Positions 1 through 7,031 of a stretch of DNA of 50,212 bases are shown here, in pieces (positions within the stretch are counted from its first letter, which is position 1; every line of letters starts with the position of its first letter). Location: positions 1 to 50,212 of the forward strand of contig CALJKJ010000033.1 of the NCBI GenBank assembly GCA_937973685.1, written 5' to 3'. The position numbers and the translations under genes are program-made. The notes beneath the pieces were generated by a model. The model was given only the letters and a program-made list of their open reading frames with translations. It did no database searches and had not been told where the DNA came from. Source of the stretch: an uncultured Flavobacteriales bacterium. GTDB taxonomy: Bacteria > Bacteroidota > Bacteroidia > Flavobacteriales_D > Crocinitomicaceae.

Positions 1-2
1 TT

Positions 3-431
3 TCAGCTGATTATCACCGAACATTATATACAAATTCACGCATAGATGTAAGAGGCACAATTGGACTAGGCGTTTTCTTGCCATCAAGAAATAATGTTGA
101 GACAAGTCCTTTTGAATATTCAATGTCCGGTCTCAACTACACGGCAATGGTACAAGAAATCATATCAACATCAAACAGCATCTCACCTGTTCTTAAGATC
201 GGAACTGGTCTTGATTTTAAAACGAAAAAAGGAAAGCCATTTTGTTCCTTGGATGTTTCTTTAACGTACAATCCTGGAGGAAACGTCCAGTCTGTTTCGT
301 ATTACGTTTACGTTACTGATAATACACAACAAACATCTGCTTATTCACATTCCATTAATTCAAGAGGAAGTGGTGTGAATTTTCAATTATCGTTTCCAAT
401 TCAGGTGTTAACTATTGGAACAAAAAAATAA
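3..431 (+). CDS. C-terminal part of a putative outer-membrane beta-barrel or exported protein (5' end outside window)
   Basis: The reading frame is open from the first bases of the window to a TAA at 429-431, so the gene starts upstream. An internal TTG at 78 could be mistaken for a start, but the frame continues without a stop before it. About 142 residues are visible. They alternate polar and hydrophobic residues with Gly, Ser and Tyr, and end in strand-like segments such as NFQLSFPIQVLTIG. This fits the last strands of a barrel or beta-rich exported protein of Bacteroidota. No family motif is recognised. The genes that follow on the same strand also encode exported proteins. Confidence 0.6.
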   Translation, partial: SADYHRTLYTNSRIDVRGTIGLGVFLPSRNNVETSPFEYSMSGLNYTAMVQEIISTSNSISPVLKIGTGLDFKTKKGKPFCSLDVSLTYNPGGNVQSVSYYVYVTDNTQQTSAYSHSINSRGSGVNFQLSFPIQVLTIGTKK

Positions 432-503
432 GGCACATTTTGACTCGTTCAAGTACTTTTCGCTTGTTTTGGTTAAAACAAATCATTTAATAAATTCAAT
501 AGT

Positions 504-2084
504 ATGAAAATATCAATCAGCTTAATAGCTCTCGTTATATTCACGAAATCATTTGCTCAAAATTTCAATTTCACAGAGCAATATCATTGGGGTTCAACAA
601 AAGATGAATATCTTAAAGATGTGGAAAAAACATCCGATGGAGGTTTTATTTTTTTATCTGAAACCAATCTATCACCTATCAATAATAACACATTTACAGA
701 CACATTATATGGTGCAGTAGATATGTGGTTGGTCCGATTAGATGCAAATAAAAATGTCGTTTGGAATAAAACGTTTGGTGGTACTGGACTTGATTTCGGA
801 ATTGATCTTATAAAATTAAATAATGGAAACTATTTGATCATGGGATATTCGGATTCCCCGATTTCAGGTAATAAAACCGCTCTAAATTATGGAGGATACG
901 ATGCATGGGTTATTTGCATCAATGAAAATGGTGAAATATTGTGGCAGAAAACATATGGAACTGATTTGGATGATGGCATTAACAATGCTTCTGAACTAAC
1001 AAACAATAAAATAACTTTTTTTGTAGGGACAAGCGGTGGCATTTCTGGAAACAAATCTTTACCATCAAAAGGTGGAACTGATGGATGGCTCGTAACAATC
1101 GATACACTCGGTGTTATTTTAAACGAAAAAGTATTTGGAGGAAATGGAAATGATGGATTTAGTAAAATTGAAAAACTAAATAATGGTCATTATTTATTAC
1201 TTGGTAGATCTGAATCTGGAATAAGTGGGGATAAAAACTCTGACAATTTCGGTGATTATGATGCTTGGCTATTAGAGGTTGATACCTCATCTGTAATTGT
1301 TAATCAATTTGCATTTGGTGGTAGTTTTTATGAATTCACTTTTAACTTTATTAAAGAAACTATCGATTCATATTATTTTAGTACTTCATCGGGCTCACAG
1401 CCATCTGGTAATAAAACTTCTCCAAAAAGATGTTTGGTAGATGATGTGGTTTTACTTCGAATAGATAAAAATTACAACATTTTAAATGAAGTATCTTTCG
1501 GTCATAGCAGTGCATCATCCTATCGAATAAATCAACAATTAGTGCTGCCCAATAATGAAATAGTTTTAGCAGGATCAGTTAATGGAAATGCATCACCCTA
1601 TAATTCGCAAATATCTCATGGACGTGATATTTGGTTGATGCAAGTTGATGATAATTTGAATCAAAATTGGAATTATTCTTTTGGAAGTATAGGAAATGAT
1701 AATTTTATAAAAGGCTTTGTCAATTCAAACTTTGAATTGGAATTATTTGGTGATTTTTCATCTCAAGCAAGTTATGATTTTTACATTTCAACATATGGAA
1801 GTGGATATAGTGATGTTTTTTTAGCAACATTATCTTCAGACTTATCGCTTGTGGAATCTCAATTAGCGGTTGGAGTTTATCCGAATCCTTCTAGTGGCTT
1901 ATTCACTATTCAATGTGCTACTCCTATTGATAAATACGCTATTTATTCACTTGACGGTCGTTTGCAAAAAAGAGGCGAAAAATTAATTGGCACCTTAGAC
2001 CTTCAATCATTACCTACAGGTACATATTTCGGTCAGTTTGTAACTGGTAAATCATCTAGAACAGTAAAATTCATCATTAATTAA
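504..2084 (+). CDS. Secreted repeat protein with T9SS type A sorting domain (paralogue 1)
   Basis: The 526-residue protein begins with a signal peptide (MKISISLIALVIF, cleavage likely after KSFAQ, residue 19). The body is built from repeats of about 60-70 residues, each with an aromatic/acidic strand pattern such as DAWVICINENGEILWQKTYG and a following SGNK motif, which suggests a beta-propeller or delta-60-like repeat fold. The last ~75 residues, from SQLAVGVYPNPSSG, have the YPNPSxG, Y-x-DGRL and LPTGTY signatures of the T9SS type A C-terminal domain, so the protein should cross the outer membrane through the Por system and be attached or released at the surface. The next gene, 9 bases on, is a close paralogue. 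The cargo function is unknown. Confidence 0.9.
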   Translation: MKISISLIALVIFTKSFAQNFNFTEQYHWGSTKDEYLKDVEKTSDGGFIFLSETNLSPINNNTFTDTLYGAVDMWLVRLDANKNVVWNKTFGGTGLDFGIDLIKLNNGNYLIMGYSDSPISGNKTALNYGGYDAWVICINENGEILWQKTYGTDLDDGINNASELTNNKITFFVGTSGGISGNKSLPSKGGTDGWLVTIDTLGVILNEKVFGGNGNDGFSKIEKLNNGHYLLLGRSESGISGDKNSDNFGDYDAWLLEVDTSSVIVNQFAFGGSFYEFTFNFIKETIDSYYFSTSSGSQPSGNKTSPKRCLVDDVVLLRIDKNYNILNEVSFGHSSASSYRINQQLVLPNNEIVLAGSVNGNASPYNSQISHGRDIWLMQVDDNLNQNWNYSFGSIGNDNFIKGFVNSNFELELFGDFSSQASYDFYISTYGSGYSDVFLATLSSDLSLVESQLAVGVYPNPSSGLFTIQCATPIDKYAIYSLDGRLQKRGEKLIGTLDLQSLPTGTYFGQFVTGKSSRTVKFIIN

Positions 2085-2093
2085 TATTTTCAC

Positions 2094-3656
2094 ATGAAAA
2101 CTTTCGTAAGCTTAATAACAGTATTTATTATTACAAAATCATTTGCTCAAAATTTTTCGTTCTCAGAACAATTACATTGGGGATCAAGTTCAAATGATAT
2201 GTTTAAAGATGCACTTAAAATTGATGATGGTTATATAGTAACAGCTAGTGCAAATGGTAACGATCAATCAGTCAGTGGTTCTTTTTATGGCTACAGTGAT
2301 TTCTGGATTTTTCGGTTGGATATTAATAACAACATATTATTTAATAAAACATTTGGCGGAAATGGCATTGATGTTCCAAATAAAATTTTAAAATTATCAA
2401 ATGGTAACTTTTTAATTATCGGTCAATCTACTTCAGCAATTTCAGGGAACAAACTAAGTCCATCTTTTGGGAATTTTGATGTTTGGATTATTTGTATTGA
2501 TGAAAACGGCAATAAATTATGGGAAAAAAATTATGGTACAAATGCAAATGATTATTTTGCTTCATGTATTGAGATCTCTCCTAATAAATCACTCATTATA
2601 ATATCAACTGAAGGTGGTGTTTCTGGAAACAAAACTATACCGTCCAAAGGAATGTATGATGCTTGGTTAATTGAAATAGATAATCAAGGTCTCATATTAA
2701 ATCAAAAAGTAATTGGAGGAAGTGGTGATGATTATTTTTTGGACTTAAATAGACTAAACAATAACCATTTATTATTACAAAGTTATTCAACTTCTGGTAT
2801 TTCAGGTGACCGGGTCAGTCAAAATTATGGTAACGAAGACGCTTGGATTGTTGAAATTGATACAAATTATAACATTTTGAACCAATTTGTATATGGTGGT
2901 GATGGATTTGATGAATTATTATTGATTGAAGAAACAGCAAATTCATACCTATTTGGTGGTATTTCAGGATCAACAATTTCAGGAAATAAAATTTCACCAA
3001 AACGATGTTCTATTTATGACGGAATACTTTTAAAAACAACTAAGACTTATGATGTTGAAATTGAAAAATCTTTTGGTCATTCAAGTGGTAGTTATTACAT
3101 GATACTGCAGCAAATCAACTTATCAAACAATCAAAAGATTTTATGTGGTCAAGTAAGTGGTGGAATTTCTTCATTTAATGATAGGCCGACTCATGGAAGT
3201 CAAGATATCTGGCTAATGCAAGTTGATGATTCATTAAACCAAACTTGGAATTATTCATTTGGAGGTGCTTTAGTTGATGGTTTTGTAAAAGGTTTTGCTA
3301 GTCAAAATGATGATATTGAAATATTTGGGTATTATGATTCCCCAGCAAGTTATGATATTTCTGTTTCTTCATTTGGATATCAAGACATCCTATATGTCAA
3401 ATTATCTTCTGACCTTTCTGTTCTTGAATCTCAATTAGCAGTCGGTGTTTATCCCAATCCATCACGAGGTGTTTTTCATGTAACGAGTGCTACACCAATT
3501 TCAGCCTATTCTGTATTTTCAGTAGATGGACGATTGCAAGCCAATGGAACTACTTTAACTGGTTCGTTGGATCTACAACACCTACCCGCTGGAACATATA
3601 TTGCCAATTTTGTATCGGGTAAAACGAGTTCTTCTGTGAAATTGGTGATTGAGTAA
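2094..3656 (+). CDS. Secreted repeat protein with T9SS type A sorting domain (paralogue 2)
   Basis: This 520-residue protein is a tandem paralogue of the gene directly upstream. It has the same signal peptide type (MKTFVSLITVFIITKSFAQ), the same start of the mature protein (NFSFSEQLHWGSS), the same spacing of repeats and SGNK motifs, and nearly the same C-terminal domain from SQLAVGVYPNPSRG. The GHSSGS..IxLQQ and RPTHGSQDIWLMQVDDSLNQ stretches are also shared. The likely fate is export by T9SS to the cell surface. The very short gap to the previous gene suggests cotranscription. Tandem copies of surface proteins often arise by unequal recombination and may differ in ligand; this is inference. 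Confidence 0.9.
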   Translation: MKTFVSLITVFIITKSFAQNFSFSEQLHWGSSSNDMFKDALKIDDGYIVTASANGNDQSVSGSFYGYSDFWIFRLDINNNILFNKTFGGNGIDVPNKILKLSNGNFLIIGQSTSAISGNKLSPSFGNFDVWIICIDENGNKLWEKNYGTNANDYFASCIEISPNKSLIIISTEGGVSGNKTIPSKGMYDAWLIEIDNQGLILNQKVIGGSGDDYFLDLNRLNNNHLLLQSYSTSGISGDRVSQNYGNEDAWIVEIDTNYNILNQFVYGGDGFDELLLIEETANSYLFGGISGSTISGNKISPKRCSIYDGILLKTTKTYDVEIEKSFGHSSGSYYMILQQINLSNNQKILCGQVSGGISSFNDRPTHGSQDIWLMQVDDSLNQTWNYSFGGALVDGFVKGFASQNDDIEIFGYYDSPASYDISVSSFGYQDILYVKLSSDLSVLESQLAVGVYPNPSRGVFHVTSATPISAYSVFSVDGRLQANGTTLTGSLDLQHLPAGTYIANFVSGKTSSSVKLVIE

Positions 3657-3673
3657 CTTTAAAACATATCAAC

Positions 3674-4309
3674 ATGAAAAACGTACTACTTTTTACAGTC
3701 ATTTTTTTGCAGCTACAGCTTGTTGCGCAAAAAAAGATCCCTTCACATTATTTAGGGGCTGGTTTGAATTCAATTTCAACTATTAAGTTGAATACAACTT
3801 TAAATGCTAATTCTATAAAACCGCTACCCTTAAATTTTATTGAGGTTGCTTATGGATTTGAGTATGTTCCAAAGCAGTTTGGTGGTTTTCTTGAAGCGAA
3901 TTATTCATTTAATTCTGACAGAAATAGTAGAAATGCAATTCAATCTTTTCGAACAGGATTAAAATATCGAATCAAACTTTCTGAAAAATCAACCATTGAC
4001 TTTGGTTGTTATTACAGTTTATCTGGATATAGATTTTCATTTATAAACAGTGCTTCCTCTACAATATCAAGCACTGACTTAGCGAATGCAACTAGTGGTT
4101 CTATTACATTCTATTCTAGATCAAGTTCTTTTGGGGGAATTGTTGTTTATAATTTTAATGATAAATTATCAATGAGGATATTAACAGATATTTCTGTTTA
4201 TTCTTTTAATTGGAGTATTCTCAATAATGAACCAGAAGGTTTTTCACCTGAAAAACTGAGTAAAATTGCTGTAAACTTCACATATAAGATTTCTAAAACC
4301 AAAAAGTAA
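3674..4309 (+). CDS. Putative outer-membrane beta-barrel protein, hypothetical
   Basis: The protein has 211 residues with a signal peptide (MKNVLLFTVIFLQLQLVAQ, cleavage after AQ). The mature part consists of alternating strands with aromatic ends (FIEVAYGFEYVPKQFGGFLE, FRTGLKYRIKLSEKSTIDFG, IAVNFTYKIS at the C-terminus), the usual look of a small outer-membrane barrel in Bacteroidota. It starts 17 bases after the second T9SS paralogue and is probably in the same transcript. No specific family is recognised, and a role with the two secreted proteins is only suggested by position. Confidence 0.65.
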   Translation: MKNVLLFTVIFLQLQLVAQKKIPSHYLGAGLNSISTIKLNTTLNANSIKPLPLNFIEVAYGFEYVPKQFGGFLEANYSFNSDRNSRNAIQSFRTGLKYRIKLSEKSTIDFGCYYSLSGYRFSFINSASSTISSTDLANATSGSITFYSRSSSFGGIVVYNFNDKLSMRILTDISVYSFNWSILNNEPEGFSPEKLSKIAVNFTYKISKTKK

Positions 4310-4350
4310 TCATTTTAAAAAACAAATTTATTATTAAAAAATTCAATATT

Positions 4351-4530
4351 ATGAAAATATCAAGTTTGGTATTTCTTCTGTATATGGATTATTTCAATTT
4401 TCAAATAACTATTCTAATAACGATTATCTTTGATTTGTATATTAAATCAATTCAATATATGCCTAACTTAAGAATTAGATTAAGATTTGTTTGGGAAAAT
4501 GACTTCAAAAAAAACGTATGCTGCAATTGA
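4351..4530 (+). pseudogene. Small hydrophobic ORF, probable relic of a third copy of the upstream T9SS gene's 5' end
   Basis: A 59-codon frame starts MKISSLVFLLYMDYF and stays hydrophobic. The 25 bases at about 4339-4363, covering the end of the leader and the first codons, match those at about 492-516 of the first T9SS gene with a single mismatch. After that the similarity fades. A one-base shift gives another short plausible reading (GLFQFSNNYSNNDYL, then stop). I read this as a decayed fragment left by duplication rather than a working gene, although a short membrane peptide cannot be excluded. Confidence 0.35.
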
Positions 4531-5738
4531 TTAATCGTGTTTGTAGCATGCCAACGAACTTGGTGTTCATTAAAGTGCTTTTGGTAACGACCATTTGGTC
4601 AATTCCACTATCATGTGTCTCGCAAGAGAATATTATACAACTTATTTCGAATACTCCAATAGTTAAGAAAGAAGGTAATAACTTTCTTAAAAGTAAATTA
4701 TGTGGTCACAACAACATGAGATTGTATACGAGTGAGACAGTAATTGGTAAAACTAAAGAGTTCTATTATTACAATACCCTAAATGGTCAAATAGATCTAT
4801 TAAAAATTCATCTAAATAAAAAGAACAAGGGGTTTTTCTATGATCGTATTTTAAGTATGGGACTCTTGAATAATCAACTTTTATTATTGACAAACAACCA
4901 TATTCTATTATACCGAATTACTGATAAAAATGAACTTTTTTTAATTCAAGCAGAAAAAAATAATGATAATTATAGTGTGTGTAAAAATTTAGGTGATAAT
5001 TTTTTTCTATACGTCAACTATAAATTTCATCCACTCGATGCTAAAAATCAGCATATTTGGGCAATTTATGATTTAACAACTCATAAAATCAACAAACAAC
5101 AAGTAATGCCGTCAATTGACATTGATTACACTTTTTTTGTTAATAGCTGGGTTGACACCTACAAAAACAACGTAGTTTATGCTCATTCATCTGATTATAA
5201 AATCTATTTTTACAATCATTCATTTGTCAAGATTGACTCCATTGTTCCTATCAATTCAAATTTGGTTAAAACCCAAGAATCCAATAATCAACAATTAAAT
5301 TCGAGAGATGGTATTACTTTATTTCGAAAATTTGATGATAGTTTAAATACGAGAATTAGAAAAGTATTTTATGTTAATGACACATCCATTCTTGTTTTGA
5401 TAAAATTGAAAAATAGTGATTCTTTACAATTAGATCTATGGATTAAAAACAACAATGTCTGGGAACTAAAAAAGAATAATAAATATACCGTTTGGTTTAA
5501 TAAAAATGAGGAATATACTTCAAACAATATAAAAACGTTGACCGATTTTTATCAAAACATAAATGACATCTATTTAAATAATCAAGGGGAATTTGAAATT
5601 TGGTACTATCCCTTTTTTGAAAACATAATTTGTAAATCATTTGATAGCGATTTACACTATTTCTCCGTTCAAAATAAAACAATCTTAAATCATGAAACTA
5701 AAATTGGTATTAAACATTTTAGGGTTAATTGCTATTAG
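4518..5738 (+). CDS. Hypothetical exported protein, possibly beta-propeller-like
   Basis: The protein has 406 residues. The N-terminus carries a hydrophobic segment (VFIKVLLVTTIWSIPLSCVSQ) that looks like a signal peptide. The ATG at 4518 follows an A-rich stretch typical of Bacteroidota starts, while an ATG at 4548 would give a shorter n-region and is also possible. The rest has repeated blade-like segments ending in aromatic strands (LLNNQLLLLTNNHILLYRI, HIWAIYDLTTHKINKQ, YKIYFYNHSFVKIDSI), which would fit a propeller, but no family is recognised. Its 3' end overlaps the next gene by 47 bases, which implies translational coupling with the CxxC protein. The coding sequence is very A/T-rich. 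Confidence 0.65.
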   Translation: MLQLINRVCSMPTNLVFIKVLLVTTIWSIPLSCVSQENIIQLISNTPIVKKEGNNFLKSKLCGHNNMRLYTSETVIGKTKEFYYYNTLNGQIDLLKIHLNKKNKGFFYDRILSMGLLNNQLLLLTNNHILLYRITDKNELFLIQAEKNNDNYSVCKNLGDNFFLYVNYKFHPLDAKNQHIWAIYDLTTHKINKQQVMPSIDIDYTFFVNSWVDTYKNNVVYAHSSDYKIYFYNHSFVKIDSIVPINSNLVKTQESNNQQLNSRDGITLFRKFDDSLNTRIRKVFYVNDTSILVLIKLKNSDSLQLDLWIKNNNVWELKKNNKYTVWFNKNEEYTSNNIKTLTDFYQNINDIYLNNQGEFEIWYYPFFENIICKSFDSDLHYFSVQNKTILNHETKIGIKHFRVNCY

Positions 5739-6141
5739 CTTTCAATCATATTCGCAAAAAATTGATTCTGTATATACTGAAGATTTACAAAAAATAAGTT
5801 TGAACTCATTAGAAATTAGTGACTTTTTAGTTATCTCGACTACTAATTGTATAAGTTGTGTTCACTATTTATTGAATAGTAAATTATCTAAAAATGTAAT
5901 TATTATTACTCAAAATTTGAGTTTACTAGAATTACAACGAATAAAATCATATTATTCTATTCAAAAAAAATCAACAGTCTATTTTTACGATAGTTCAAGT
6001 TTTTCAAAAATTAAAGGCCCATTTTTACTTCTAAATAAAAATGACGTAGTGAACTTTGAAACAATTTCAATTTTGAGTAATGATTTCAATACACGACAAA
6101 AAAAATTCTACAGAAAATTAAAGACAAATCACATGTTTTAA
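5692..6141 (+). CDS. Small exported thioredoxin-like protein with a CxxC motif
   Basis: The protein has 149 residues with a signal peptide (MKLKLVLNILGLIAISFQSYSQ). Around residues 51-57 it shows TTNCISCVHYLL, a strand followed by CxxC and a helix, the arrangement of a thioredoxin-fold active site. The following segment (NVIIITQNLSLLELQRI) would be the second beta-alpha unit. A cis-Pro motif is not obvious, so activity as a thiol oxidoreductase is uncertain. It overlaps the upstream exported gene by 47 bases and ends the + strand cluster. The pair may act on, or be anchored with, surface peptides; this is inference. Confidence 0.55.
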   Translation: MKLKLVLNILGLIAISFQSYSQKIDSVYTEDLQKISLNSLEISDFLVISTTNCISCVHYLLNSKLSKNVIIITQNLSLLELQRIKSYYSIQKKSTVYFYDSSSFSKIKGPFLLLNKNDVVNFETISILSNDFNTRQKKFYRKLKTNHMF

Positions 6142-6373
6142 TTGCTGTATCCATCAAATCAAAAATTGAAATTGGTACTTCAAGATTTATTGATGATTCT
6201 TTTTTCGTAACTACACTTTATGTGTCCCTTCGGGACGACTGATATTACTGCATTGGATTTCAAACTTTTACAACTGTAGGATTGATTTCTATCTTTGAAA
6301 AAAATGAAAGATTTAGAAAACAGCGTGTGAAACAAAATGAGGAAATGAGCGAGAATGAAAATGATGTAAAACA

Positions 6374-6410
6374 AAAACGAGAATGACGCTCTCGCTCTCA
6401 TTCTCGTTTT
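6374..6410. terminator. Long inverted repeat, candidate bidirectional terminator
   Basis: The arms 6374-6386 (AAAACGAGAATGA) and 6398-6410 are perfect reverse complements of 13 bases around an 11-base loop. The arms begin with A's and end with T's, so each strand shows a hairpin ending in a short T-run. It could end the + strand cluster or a minus-strand transcript passing the tRNA. Confidence 0.55.
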
Positions 6411-6415
6411 GTTAA

Positions 6416-6432
6416 GTGACCTCGTCAGGATT
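6416..6432 (-). repeat. 17-bp direct repeat of the tRNA-Arg 3' end (att-like or tRNA remnant)
   Basis: GTGACCTCGTCAGGATT at 6416-6432 is repeated exactly at 6584-6600, where it is the 3' acceptor strand and T-arm of tRNA-Arg plus one flanking base. The similarity stops just upstream of this. Partial copies of tRNA 3' ends are typical of integrase attachment sites, but a decayed second tRNA gene is also possible. Confidence 0.6.
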
Positions 6433-6551
6433 TCAGATCCTCTCGTATTTGTTCAATCCAAGCATAGAAACCCTAGCCTTGCTGCGCAAGTCTGTGTTTT
6501 TTGTTTTTTATTTGTTTACACCAATAAATTGGTGACACAATACAAAACAAA

Positions 6552-6577
6552 AAACCCTGATGTAAACATCAGGGTTT
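6552..6577 (-). terminator. Intrinsic terminator of tRNA-Arg
   Basis: The arms 6552-6562 (AAACCCTGATG) and 6567-6577 pair perfectly over 11 bases with a 4-base loop. On the minus strand the hairpin begins 7 bases after the tRNA 3' end and is followed by a T-rich tract. Confidence 0.8.
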
Positions 6578-6584
6578 CTTTTTG

Positions 6585-6658
6585 TGACCTCGTCAGGATT
6601 CAAACCTGAAACCTCTACAGCCGTAATGTAGTGCTCTATTCAGTTGAGCTACGAAGCC
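6585..6658 (-). tRNA. tRNA-Arg (anticodon ACG)
   Basis: The 74-base gene folds into a full cloverleaf: acceptor stem GGCTTCG / CGAGGTC (7 pairs with G-U wobbles), D stem GCTC/GAGC with a 9-base loop, anticodon stem CTACA/TGTAG around the loop TTACGGC (anticodon ACG at positions 34-36), a 5-base variable loop, and T stem TCAGG/CCTGA with the loop TTTGAAT. The discriminator base is A and the CCA end is not encoded. A34 would be converted to inosine to read CGU, CGC and CGA. A promoter lies just upstream and a hairpin terminator just downstream. Confidence 0.93.
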
Positions 6659-6672
6659 TTGTTTTGTGGGTG

Positions 6673-6702
6673 CAAAGATAAGGTCTTTTTTTGTTTTAAC
6701 AA
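6673..6702 (-). promoter_or_regulatory. Bacteroidota-type promoter of tRNA-Arg
   Basis: On the minus strand TTG (6702-6700) is followed after exactly 19 bases by TATCTTTG (6680-6673), the -33/-7 consensus of the main Bacteroidota sigma factor. The -7 element ends 14 bases before the first tRNA base. Confidence 0.75.
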
Positions 6703-6728
6703 GAGTTGAACCTTATTTTTTTTAAAAA

Positions 6729-6998
6729 TTATTCAATTTCTGCTGTAATTCCTCTTTCCAATAATGCCGTACACATGGGAGCAAGCTTTTCATAAACGCC
6801 ACGCTTTACTTGACATTTTCCCTTAAAATGAATCAACCACGTACATTGCTCTGCTTGCTCTGCATCGTGTTTGCAAACTTTTATCAATGATTCAATGACG
6901 TGATCAAACGTGTTGAAGTCATCATTGTACACAATCAAATCTTTTTGATCAACCAATAATTCGGCTGTTTCTTGAGCATATAACACTTCTGTTTCCAT
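6729..6998 (-). CDS. clpS: ATP-dependent Clp protease adaptor ClpS
   Basis: The 89-residue protein has the ClpS core. LIVYNDDFNTFDHVIESL (residues 21-38) carries the Asn-Asp-Asp and Thr-Phe signature that forms the pocket for N-degron residues. It is followed by the helix with HDAEQAEQC and the C-terminal strand around GITAEIE. ClpS binds the N-domain of ClpA/ClpC and delivers substrates with destabilising N-terminal residues to ClpAP. The length fits the short Bacteroidota forms. It is the last gene of the long minus-strand operon, 33 bases after the SPOR protein gene. In related genomes it often follows prmA directly, while here three genes lie between them. Confidence 0.93.
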   Translation of the reverse strand: METEVLYAQETAELLVDQKDLIVYNDDFNTFDHVIESLIKVCKHDAEQAEQCTWLIHFKGKCQVKRGVYEKLAPMCTALLERGITAEIE

Positions 6999-7031
6999 CT
7001 GTTGAATTTCCTTTTATACAAATTTAACGCA

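Larger units (their letters stand above)
6142..6584. other. Intergenic stretch without a credible gene
   Basis: This gap of about 440 bases contains no credible coding frame. It holds a strong hairpin (6374-6410), a 17-base copy of the tRNA 3' end (6416-6432) and the tRNA terminator (6552-6577). A small perfect hairpin GTCCCTTCGGGAC lies near 6223-6235. The segment 6311-6390 is rich in GAATGA-type words. Short frames that cross the region overlap the tRNA and hairpins and are not supported. Confidence 0.7.

Noticed and set aside
6409..6609. 66-codon + strand frame across the tRNA region
   Set aside because: It runs through the tRNA terminator hairpin and the 3' part of the tRNA gene on the opposite strand; no protein-like features.
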